Assembly (NCBI GenBank): GCA_002306975.1
Contig: DBTI01000021.1
Span: 1 to 9,331 of the forward strand
Reading direction: 5' to 3'
Length of the DNA stretch: 9,331 nt
Origin: Ruminococcaceae bacterium UBA1320
Lineage (GTDB): Bacteria; Bacillota; Clostridia; Oscillospirales; Ethanoligenentaceae
Shown here: positions 1 through 5,879 of the stretch, piece after piece
Position numbering within the stretch: position 1 is the stretch's first letter
Layout of the letters: every line of letters starts with the position of its first letter
Position numbers and translations under genes: made by a program
The notes under the pieces: model-generated
What the model saw: only the letters and a program-made list of their open reading frames with translations
Told to the model about the DNA's origin: nothing
The model's database searches: none

Positions 1-259
1 CTTTTGCATTAATCTCGTTAATTGCCATAAGCTCGGCATCGCGAACAGAAACCTCGCTGATTGCCATTGTACCGCTGAGCGAATGAAGAATACCGACTTT
101 GATTGTGCTTGATGTATCTGGCGACTTGCTTGATGTTGAGCTTGATGTGCCGCCGCCCAGCGCTGAACCGCTGCAGCCTCCAAGCATTCCTGCCATGATA
201 CCGGCAGCGGCAATAACTGAAACAGCTCTTATTGCAGCTGATTTTTTCTTTGTTTTCAT
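1..259 (-). CDS. urtA: UrtA-like urea/amide ABC transporter substrate-binding lipoprotein (N-terminal part)
   Basis: Only the first 86 codons are in the window; the gene continues past base 1. The start is ATG at 259, with GAGGGG seven bases upstream. Residues 1-29 form a lipoprotein signal: a basic start (MKTKKK), a hydrophobic stretch, and the lipobox LGGC with Cys29 as the lipidation site. A Ser/Thr/Gly-rich linker follows (about 30-52). The mature fold then begins with IKVGILHSLSGTMAIS and a segment ending DAELMAINEIN, which is the typical opening of the UrtA/AmiC branch of periplasmic-binding proteins. By family, the protein would sit on the outer face of the membrane and deliver urea or a short amide to an ABC permease, presumably encoded beyond the left edge. 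It lies downstream of a two-component system on the same strand, which suggests regulation by it. Because UrtA-like proteins also bind other amides and branched amino acids, the ligand is not proven. Confidence 0.85.
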   Translation of the reverse strand, partial: MKTKKKSAAIRAVSVIAAAGIMAGMLGGCSGSALGGGTSSSTSSKSPDTSSTIKVGILHSLSGTMAISEVSVRDAELMAINEINAK

Positions 260-277
260 ACTAAAACCCCTCTTCCA

Positions 278-391
278 TTAGATATCATTCTGATAAAACT
301 GAGATTTTCCTTTTCTGCGAATTTCCTTTGCGGCCGCATTGAAATCCGGTAAGCTTGGTGCAGTTGACATAGAAAAAGGCGCATGCATCAT
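278..391 (-). CDS. possible small ORF / leader peptide before urtA (37 aa, doubtful)
   Basis: An open frame runs from ATG at 391 to TAA at 278 and ends 18 bases before the urtA start. The peptide starts MMHAPFSMSTAPSLPDF and ends KGKSQFYQNDI. An AAAGG lies six bases before the ATG, inside the capping loop of the leader hairpin. The frame is open further upstream to an ATG at 418, which has only a poorly spaced AAAGG. Translation from either start would run through the 3' arm of the hairpin, so it could act as a leader peptide that opens or closes the structure. I do not recognise the sequence, there is no family support, and a 37-codon frame can arise by chance. Confidence 0.2.
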   Translation of the reverse strand: MMHAPFSMSTAPSLPDFNAAAKEIRRKGKSQFYQNDI

Positions 392-426
392 CCTCAACCT
401 TTCGGTTCTGATGAACATGCGCCTTT
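375..426 (-). terminator. long GAAA-capped hairpin with T run: terminator of the regulator operon or attenuator of urtA
   Basis: The outer arms AAAGGCGCATG (375-385) and CATGCGCCTTT (416-426) are perfectly complementary over 11 bp. Inside them TCATC (388-392) pairs with GATGA (410-414), and AACC (396-399) pairs with GGTT (404-407). Read on the minus strand the loop is GAAA, a GNRA tetraloop, and the 3' arm runs into TTTTTCT. It lies about 185 bases after the response regulator stop and about 115 bases before the urtA start. It can therefore end the regulator transcript or act as a conditional terminator in a urtA leader. The purine-rich internal loop (AG opposite GAG) and the internal mismatches are more elaborate than in a plain terminator. 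Confidence 0.7.
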
Positions 427-434
427 GCAATATC
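413..434 (-). promoter_or_regulatory. copy 1 of an element shared with the hybrid-kinase leader
   Basis: The core TGCGCCTTTGCA (plus strand, 418-429) lies between GAACA and ATATC. The leader of the hybrid kinase at 4466-4486 has GAAGA, then TGCACCTTTGCA, then TATC. The two copies agree at all but two bases plus one single-base gap, in the same orientation relative to their genes. A third, looser copy TGCAACTTTGCA lies on the minus strand at 530-519. The general form is TGCR-N4-TGCA. It may be a binding site of the AraC-type regulator or part of an RNA structure, because this copy overlaps the 5' arm of the urtA leader hairpin. Its role is inferred only. Confidence 0.35.
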
Positions 435-576
435 ACTGCGTTTTATCCTGTGCATATATCATACACCGCAGCGGCTGCAAAGTAATCCCGACAAATCCGC
501 GTTTTTACCCGAAAAAAATGCAAAGTTGCAAATTTTATAAGATTTCATCCGTAAAAGTGGAATATTCATTGAGATA

Positions 577-604
577 TTGAATAATTCTCCTTGAATTTAT
601 TCAA
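577..604. repeat. AT-rich inverted repeat just after the response regulator stop
   Basis: TTGAATAA (577-584) is the reverse complement of TTATTCAA (597-604). Nested in it is the near-perfect palindrome TTGAATTTATTCAA (591-604). The repeat lies within 35 bases of the response regulator stop codon. It lacks a GC-rich stem or T run, so it is a poor terminator. It could be a weak 3' hairpin or an operator, or it may simply reflect base composition. Confidence 0.35.
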
Positions 605-609
605 AAACT

Positions 610-1695
610 TCAAACACAATTTTTATACTCATTTGGAGTCATTCCCGTATGTTTTTTGAAAAGGCTGCAAAAATAGTCTGAGTCGTTATAACTGAGTTTT
701 TCGCAGAGTTCATAATTTTTATAGTCACCGGTTCGCAAAAGGTATTTTGCGTGTTCCATTTTTATAGCGGTTATGTACTCACTGAGTCTCCGACCCGTCT
801 TCTTCTTGAAAAGTTTTCCGACATAGTCCCCCCGAAAATGCACCTCATTGGCCACTGCCTCAAGTGTCAGCGGCTCTTCCGCATGGTCCAGCACAAAAGT
901 ACAGATTGAACGGATTACGCTTTCCTTGCGTTCAAGTTCATATTTTTGCACAATATCGGACAGCCTTGCAATCTGGGATAGAAAAGCATGCCTGCGCTGA
1001 TCAGCGTTCCCGCAGGACTGCTGAAAGATGTTTTCAAACGTAAGCTTCTCAACCTTCGAGATAAACGGGTTTGCCGAACATATTTTCTCACCGGTATTGA
1101 CAAGTACGACCTGAATGAGTGCCTCCGTTTTGAGATCGTCCTCACCGAAAACCTTGAGGATTTCATCGTATGTTTTTTCCGCTGCCAGCATCGTATCATC
1201 ACGGTTTCCAGAAAGCAGTGCGGAGGAAAGCTCTGCAACAGCCTCTCTCGGAACATAGAGTCCCAAAATATCCTCAGATTTGCGCTTTTCAAATTTGCTC
1301 TTTGCTTCATGCAGGTATTGTTCGTCAAGCTGATCTTTCACACGGTTCAAAACGTCGCCGATGGCTTGCTCATCAAAAGGCTTCAACAGATAATCAAAAA
1401 CCCCGAGGCGAATTCCTTGCCTTGCATGTTCAAAATCCCCGACTGTGCTCAAAAAAACCACGGTACAGTCTATTTCTAATCTTGAGAGTTCCTTGACAAG
1501 TTCCATTCCGTCCATTCCGGGCATTTTTATATCCGATAAGATCAGATCGATTTTCTTTTCGTTCAATAGAGCAAGGGCTTCCCGGCCGTCACAGGCTTCC
1601 CCCGAAATGACAAACCCGTGCTCACTCCACCCTTTATATCGCCGAAGCATATACAGCATGGAACGGTCATCATCAACAAGCAGTACAGTATACAT
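610..1695 (-). CDS. YesN-type response regulator: receiver plus AraC DNA-binding domain
   Basis: The 361-residue protein has a CheY-like receiver (about 1-120) with acidic residues Asp8-Asp10, phospho-acceptor Asp55 in LILSDIKMPG, Ser83 at the conserved Ser/Thr position and Lys105 in the KPF motif. A helical linker of about 135 residues follows, then an AraC/XylS pair of helix-turn-helix motifs (about 258-361) ending with the family signature FKKHTGMTPNEYKN. The receiver/linker/AraC plan and the length fit the YesN family of Firmicutes. It should bind DNA as a dimer when phosphorylated. The ATG at 1695 has AAAGGA six bases upstream. It lies 66 bases downstream of the hybrid kinase with no visible terminator between them, so it is probably co-transcribed and is the natural final receiver of that kinase's HPt domain. 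The nearby urtA gene is a likely target (inference from position). Confidence 0.93.
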   Translation of the reverse strand: MYTVLLVDDDRSMLYMLRRYKGWSEHGFVISGEACDGREALALLNEKKIDLILSDIKMPGMDGMELVKELSRLEIDCTVVFLSTVGDFEHARQGIRLGVFDYLLKPFDEQAIGDVLNRVKDQLDEQYLHEAKSKFEKRKSEDILGLYVPREAVAELSSALLSGNRDDTMLAAEKTYDEILKVFGEDDLKTEALIQVVLVNTGEKICSANPFISKVEKLTFENIFQQSCGNADQRRHAFLSQIARLSDIVQKYELERKESVIRSICTFVLDHAEEPLTLEAVANEVHFRGDYVGKLFKKKTGRRLSEYITAIKMEHAKYLLRTGDYKNYELCEKLSYNDSDYFCSLFKKHTGMTPNEYKNCV

Positions 1696-1761
1696 TCTTA
1701 ATCCTTTCTCGCTACTATAGCAATTTTTAAAAAAAGAGTTTTATTTTTTTCCCGTTGGCTG

Positions 1762-4443
1762 TTAAATTGCGATAAAACGCTTTAATATTGTTGCGGCCTC
1801 GTCAAAACGGATATTATCAACTGCATTGTCAAGTATATTCATGCCTTCTCCACCAAGCAAAGTCCGAATTTCTTCATGCCTTTGGCGATAAATCATCTGT
1901 GCCTCAATGTCCCCGTTCTCAAACATTACCGACAGTTTATCAATCGAGAGAGGCTCGGAAATGTCTATTTCCAAGTTTTCCGATTCTGCGGTTTCAGCCA
2001 TTTCTTTATAAACATTCTCTGATTCGCGCATAGTCAGCGCAAGCGCATTGCAAAGCGGCATGCAGGAGCAGCAGGCACCGCTGTCAATCTTTTCGATAAA
2101 CCACGCCGCCTCTTCCATCAGCATTCCGGAACCAAGATAACCCGCGATTCCCTTTAAATCATGTGCAATCTGACGCGCTTTTGCCATGTCACCTGACTTC
2201 ATGGTTTCACGGAGATTCTCAGCAGTATCTCTGTTATCATTGACAAACTTTGAAAGAATGCGGTGATAAGTAGCATGGCTGCTGCCAAGGCTGTTCAGAG
2301 CCTTGGCTACGTCAAGAATTTCTGAGGCCGGTTTATTTTCTTCCTTCTTTTTTTCAGTAGCCGTTTCATTGAGTTCGATTTCGGGAAAAAGCTGTGAAAC
2401 CGCACGGAATATTTTATCGGGGTCGAGCGGTTTCGTCAGATAGAGATCCATTCCGGCATCTATTACCTTTTGCTTAACGCCTTCCACAGCGTCCGCAGAC
2501 AGGGCGGCAATCAGCGTATGCTTCTTTTCAACGGCCCGTATTCTGCGTGTCGCCTCATAACCGTCGACAACCGGCATGCGGATATCCATGAAAATGATCT
2601 CATAATCGTTGCACTTCGCTTTTGCGACTGCTTCTTCGCCGCCGCTGGCGGTATCAACATCCATATCGAGATTTAAAAGGATTTCTGAAGTCATCTCCCG
2701 GTTTATATCATTATCTTCAACGAGCAGTACGCGTCGCTTTGCAAGGCGAGATCGTATCACGTTGCTGTCAGTGCTGCAATCAGTGTCGCTGCTTTCTACT
2801 AAAATTGCTTCTGTTTCTTTCAAGGTGACATAAAACTGAAAGTTTGAGCCTTCGCCGGGGGTACTTTCAACGCCGATTGTACCGCCCATCAGATCCACAA
2901 TTTGTTTGCTTATGGCAAGCCCAAGTCCGGTTCCCCCATATTTTCTGGTGGTTGAAGCATCTCCCTGTGTAAAAACCTCAAACAACCGTGATTTCTGTTC
3001 TTCGGTAACGCCGATTCCTGTATCAATCACACTGAAATGAAGGCGGAATCTGTCCGCAGTATTCACTTCAGATTCCGCTTTTAAGATCACACCGCCTTGT
3101 CCAGTAAACTTTATGGCATTTCCCAAAAGGTTAAGCAGAACCTGACGGAGCCTTGTGGAATCACCCAGTACGAATTGCGGCACGCCCTCGGCAACATCAA
3201 GCCGAAGGGAAAGCCCTTTGCGAAGCGCCTCAACCTCAAGCATTGTACAGCAGTCACGAAGCACTTTGAAAAGATCGAACGGGATATTTTCAAGTGACAG
3301 CTTACCGGCTTCAATCTTTGTAAAATCCAGTATGTCATTGACGATAGACAGAAGATTTTTGGTCGAAAGATTAATCCGATCTACATATTCTGCCTGCTTT
3401 TGACCCAAATCACAGCTTTTCAGCATATAGCCGTAACCGGTAATCGCGTTGATCGGCGTTCTTATTTCATGGCTCATGCTGGCGAGAAATTCGCTCTTCG
3501 CGCCGTTCGCACGCTCGGCTTCTTCTTTTGCCTCGCGCATGGTCTGCTCAGCTTGCCTTCTCAGGCAAACCTCGCTTTGAATTGAATCATAAAGCACATT
3601 AAAATTATTGGCAAGTATTCGAATTTCCTGCGTTCCCTTAGGTATCAGATGAAAGGTTCCACCTTTTATGTCAGAATTATGTAGGCTCAGCGCGTAGTCC
3701 TGAATAGGGCTTGTCACCTGTCTGAAAAAAAGCCGCAGAATTACTCCGATTGCGATAATAACAACAAAAGACAGCACCATTTGCAGTATGGCTGCATTTT
3801 CCGTATTGCGCTGTGCGGTTTTCATTTCCTTGTCTAATCTTTCGTTCATAACGGTTTTGAATTCGGCGATGGGGGACATGATGTTGTCCTTTGCCTGCTG
3901 ATAGCTGTCGTCAAACATGATGGCCCGTGCTTCTTCCAACTTTTCGGATTTTGACAGCTCTTCGTCCTGGGGAGTGAGTGTATAATCCGCCACTTCCTTC
4001 TGGGTTATGGCACTTTGTGAAAAGCCCATCGATTCAAGCACCAGCCGCATTGAACGGCGTTCGGTCTCGGTCAGATCGTCGGAATGTTTTTTCGCGTTGG
4101 ATAAAAACTCCTGCTCAGTGGTGGACGGGTCATTCTTTTTAAGCTGTTCGATCACAAGATTTCGCGTTCGCGTCACATCAATTTCTTTCCAGTAGTTATA
4201 CATGTGCTGAACGTTTCCGGTTATAGCAAATTCGCGAGCCTCATTGGTCAGATAATCTGATGCGTTTGCGAGATCTTCACCAAGCTGTTTGAACTCAGCC
4301 CTTCTCGTCTCTGCTGTCTGTTCTGCGCTAATACTCTGCGTCATGAAGAATTCATCACCAATCAGCATCAGAACAATCAAAAAAAATATGCCCAGAATGC
4401 AGAAATTCATTGTTGACTGACGGATTCCCTTGCTTTTTCGCAT
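1762..4443 (-). CDS. membrane hybrid sensor histidine kinase (4-helix sensor, HAMP, HisKA, HATPase, receiver, HPt)
   Basis: The 893-residue protein starts at ATG 4443. An in-frame GTG at 4455 touches the AGGGAGG ribosome binding site and cannot use it, whereas the ATG is 12 bases away. Order of domains: TM1 (about 12-33); an external helical sensor region (about 34-216) resembling four-helix-bundle sensors; TM2 (about 217-240); HAMP and coiled coil (about 237-315); HisKA with His325 in SMSHEIRTP; HATPase_c with Asn442, DTGIG at 474-478 and GGTGLGL at 503-509; a receiver with Asp620 in IFMDIRMP and Lys671; and an HPt domain with His761 in AHDLKGIAGYLG. A 70-residue helical tail follows. All phosphorelay residues are intact, so His325 to Asp620 to His761 is expected, and then Asp55 of the downstream regulator. 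The signal is unknown. The adjacent UrtA-like lipoprotein makes urea, an amide or the loaded binding protein a candidate (inference). Confidence 0.93.
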   Translation of the reverse strand: MRKSKGIRQSTMNFCILGIFFLIVLMLIGDEFFMTQSISAEQTAETRRAEFKQLGEDLANASDYLTNEAREFAITGNVQHMYNYWKEIDVTRTRNLVIEQLKKNDPSTTEQEFLSNAKKHSDDLTETERRSMRLVLESMGFSQSAITQKEVADYTLTPQDEELSKSEKLEEARAIMFDDSYQQAKDNIMSPIAEFKTVMNERLDKEMKTAQRNTENAAILQMVLSFVVIIAIGVILRLFFRQVTSPIQDYALSLHNSDIKGGTFHLIPKGTQEIRILANNFNVLYDSIQSEVCLRRQAEQTMREAKEEAERANGAKSEFLASMSHEIRTPINAITGYGYMLKSCDLGQKQAEYVDRINLSTKNLLSIVNDILDFTKIEAGKLSLENIPFDLFKVLRDCCTMLEVEALRKGLSLRLDVAEGVPQFVLGDSTRLRQVLLNLLGNAIKFTGQGGVILKAESEVNTADRFRLHFSVIDTGIGVTEEQKSRLFEVFTQGDASTTRKYGGTGLGLAISKQIVDLMGGTIGVESTPGEGSNFQFYVTLKETEAILVESSDTDCSTDSNVIRSRLAKRRVLLVEDNDINREMTSEILLNLDMDVDTASGGEEAVAKAKCNDYEIIFMDIRMPVVDGYEATRRIRAVEKKHTLIAALSADAVEGVKQKVIDAGMDLYLTKPLDPDKIFRAVSQLFPEIELNETATEKKKEENKPASEILDVAKALNSLGSSHATYHRILSKFVNDNRDTAENLRETMKSGDMAKARQIAHDLKGIAGYLGSGMLMEEAAWFIEKIDSGACCSCMPLCNALALTMRESENVYKEMAETAESENLEIDISEPLSIDKLSVMFENGDIEAQMIYRQRHEEIRTLLGGEGMNILDNAVDNIRFDEAATILKRFIAI

Positions 4444-4465
4444 AAAAAAATACACCCTCCCTTTC

Positions 4466-4486
4466 GAAGATGCACCTTTGCATATC
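4466..4486 (-). promoter_or_regulatory. copy 2 of the shared element, in the hybrid-kinase leader
   Basis: The core TGCACCTTTGCA (4471-4482) is an imperfect palindrome, TGCA-CCTT-TGCA, widening to ATGCA/TGCAT (4470-4483). It lies about 25 bases before the hybrid-kinase start and just upstream of its AGGGAGG. It matches 413-434 before urtA almost base for base. In RNA the ATGCA/TGCAT arms could form a 5-bp hairpin with an AAGG loop beside the ribosome binding site. Either autoregulation by the AraC-type regulator or control at the RNA level is possible. Confidence 0.35.
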
Positions 4487-4515
4487 TTGCTATAAGTTTT
4501 GTGTAGTATTATAAT
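4487..4515 (+). promoter_or_regulatory. promoter for the receiver-kinase gene
   Basis: TTGCTA (4487-4492), a 17-base spacer and a perfect TATAAT (4510-4515) give a good vegetative promoter, with transcription expected to start near 4522 and a leader of about 120 bases. It lies inside the leader of the divergent hybrid kinase, so the two transcription units overlap at their 5' ends. Confidence 0.6.
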
Positions 4516-4564
4516 AAAAGCTAAAATCTCATTTTCTTTTTAAAAACTAGATTGCTATAATTAA

Positions 4565-4593
4565 ATTATATATAAATATTATTAAAATTGCAA
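4565..4593 (-). promoter_or_regulatory. promoter for the hybrid kinase / response regulator operon
   Basis: On the minus strand, TTGCAA (4593-4588), a 17-base spacer and TATAAT (4570-4565) form a near-consensus promoter. Transcription should start near 4558 and give a leader of about 115 bases before the ATG at 4443. That leader passes through the opposing plus-strand promoter and the shared element at 4466-4486. Confidence 0.6.
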
Positions 4594-4642
4594 TTGAGAA
4601 CGGCAGAGCATAATTATAAATAATTTTTACGGAGATAATCGA

Positions 4643-5731
4643 ATGGATTCGAAAACAGCGAAAGGCAGCATTCTTGTAGTTGACGACTCGCCGGAACAAA
4701 TTGAAGCCGTTGCCCATATGTTATACCAAAACGGATTTAAGGCACAGCTGGCACGTGACGGCGCAAGAGCCCTTGAGCTTCTGAAAAGATCAAAGCCTGA
4801 CCTTATTCTGCTTGATGTTTATATGCCTGAAATGGACGGCTTTGAGGTATGCCGCCGTATTAAAGAGGATGATGGTACATCCAGAATTCCAATCATTTTT
4901 TTTACAGCGAGCAACGATGAAGCAAGTATACAAAAAGCCTTTGCGCTTGGTGCGCAGGACTATGTAACAAAACCTTTCAAGTCCGTCGAGCTGCTTGCCA
5001 GAGTAAACGCGCATATTAAAATACGCCGTCAGGCAAAGGAACTTGAAAAATCATACAAGGAGCTTGACAGCTTTTGCTATACCGTTGCACATGATCTGAA
5101 AGCGCCTCTTCTTTCCATACAGAAACTCAGCGAATATCTTGTGCAGGATTTTTATGATAAGCTCGGTGAAGAAGGGAACGAACTGGTCGGGCATATTCAG
5201 AATAAATCTTCTGAAATCGTACTTCTTGTCAATCGGCTGCTTGAATTTGCAAGGTTCAGCGATATGAGCCTGAAAATTGAGCCGATTGATCTTAATGAAC
5301 TTTTTCATGAGGTTTTCGAAGAACTCATGCGCCTTTCACCGAACAGAAAAATTCAGTTTGCGGTTGAAAAAATTCCTTTGGTATCTGCCGACCGGATCAT
5401 GATCAGGCAGCTTATCGCCAATGTGCTGTCTAATGCGATCAAGTATACCCGAAAAAAAGAAAATGCTGTCATAAGCGTCGGTTCGGAATATGACGGAAAT
5501 ATGGTTACCGTATTCGTACGGGACAACGGCGCAGGCTTCGACATGCGTTATTCCGAAAAGCTTTTCAAAGTGTTTCAGCGCCTTCATTCTCAGAATGAAT
5601 TTGAAGGCACCGGTGCCGGACTTGCTATAGCGCAGCGGATTATACAGCGCCACGGGGGATCGGTTTGGATGACCGGAGAAATGGAAAAAGGAGCGACATT
5701 TTATTTTCGGCTTGACGGTGTCAAGAAATGA
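4643..5731 (+). CDS. cytoplasmic receiver-histidine kinase (REC-HisKA-HATPase)
   Basis: The 362-residue protein has an N-terminal receiver (about 8-125) with Asp14/Asp15, phospho-acceptor Asp58 in LILLDVYMP and Lys110 in TKPF. A short coiled linker leads to a dimerisation/phospho-acceptor helix with His150 in YTVAHDLKAPL, a form typical of phytochrome-like kinases. The C-terminal ATPase domain has Asn264 in SNAIKYT, DNGAGF at 294-299 and EGTGAGLAIA at 321-330. There is no membrane segment, PAS/GAF sensor or DNA-binding output, so the receiver itself must be the input: its phosphorylation state would tune kinase activity. The ATG has ACGGAG eight bases upstream. It is divergent from the hybrid kinase, whose HPt domain could feed Asp58. 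The cognate output of His150 is not in the window. Function in this relay is inferred from position. Confidence 0.92.
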   Translation: MDSKTAKGSILVVDDSPEQIEAVAHMLYQNGFKAQLARDGARALELLKRSKPDLILLDVYMPEMDGFEVCRRIKEDDGTSRIPIIFFTASNDEASIQKAFALGAQDYVTKPFKSVELLARVNAHIKIRRQAKELEKSYKELDSFCYTVAHDLKAPLLSIQKLSEYLVQDFYDKLGEEGNELVGHIQNKSSEIVLLVNRLLEFARFSDMSLKIEPIDLNELFHEVFEELMRLSPNRKIQFAVEKIPLVSADRIMIRQLIANVLSNAIKYTRKKENAVISVGSEYDGNMVTVFVRDNGAGFDMRYSEKLFKVFQRLHSQNEFEGTGAGLAIAQRIIQRHGGSVWMTGEMEKGATFYFRLDGVKK

Positions 5732-5742
5732 ATCGCCGCAAA

Positions 5743-5778
5743 CAGAACCACTACCGATTGAAGCCGGCAGTGGTTCTG
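5743..5778. terminator. hairpin after the receiver-kinase gene
   Basis: CAGAACCACT (5743-5752) pairs with AGTGGTTCTG (5769-5778). After one A/C mismatch, CCG (5754-5756) pairs with CGG (5765-5767). It begins 12 bases after the stop codon. The stem is strong, but the run after it (CTTGGC) is not T-rich, so termination is likely weak or helped by the second hairpin at 5826-5864. Confidence 0.5.
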
Positions 5779-5825
5779 CTTGGCAGACGATACATTAGCA
5801 ATTCCAATTAAGATAGGGAAAGGAT

Positions 5826-5864
5826 AATTTTCTTATTCCCGGCTCCGCCGAAAATAAGAAAATT
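5826..5864. terminator. bidirectional hairpin between convergent genes
   Basis: AATTTTCTTATT (5826-5837) is a perfect complement of AATAAGAAAATT (5853-5864), with an inner CGGC/GCCG stem (5840-5843 with 5847-5850) and a TCC loop, separated by a CC/AA mismatch. The A/T-rich outer arms supply T runs in both directions. It sits between the plus-strand receiver-kinase and the minus-strand flavoprotein, 15 bases after the latter's stop, and so probably ends both transcripts. Confidence 0.6.
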
Positions 5865-5879
5865 TATTGAGTTTAAAGC

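Larger units (their letters stand above)
260..609. other. 350-base gap between response regulator and urtA
   Basis: No convincing full-size gene is present. From the regulator side it contains an AT-rich inverted repeat (577-604), a minus-strand TGCAACTTTGCA (530-519), and a weak possible stem CTGCG/CGCAG (436-440 with 467-471) extended by GTG/CAC. These are followed by the long GAAA-capped hairpin (375-426), the doubtful small ORF (391-278) and the urtA ribosome binding site. I could not identify a confident -35/-10 pair between the hairpin and urtA. This favours either read-through from upstream or a promoter upstream of the hairpin. Confidence 0.6.

Noticed and set aside
459..569. Minus-strand 36-codon frame ending LLCSRCGV, with a CxxC pair, just after the response regulator
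   Set aside because: The only AAGGAG is about 17 bases from its ATG, too far, and one CxxC is not enough to call a zinc-binding peptide.
383..580. Plus-strand open frame of 65 codons in the gap before the response regulator
   Set aside because: It starts inside the leader hairpin, has no ribosome binding site and no family-like sequence, and would run against both neighbouring genes.
260..609. Guanidine-I (ykkC) riboswitch or ANTAR dual-hexaloop target before urtA
   Set aside because: Both are plausible for urea/amide genes, but I could not see the ykkC conserved segments or two hairpins with AnnGnn hexaloops.
988..1479. Long plus-strand frame (163 codons) inside the response regulator
   Set aside because: It is antisense to a clear receiver-AraC gene with intact motifs, and its translation shows no family features.
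4444..4455. GTG start four codons upstream of the hybrid kinase ATG
   Set aside because: It directly abuts the AGGGAGG ribosome binding site, leaving no spacing.
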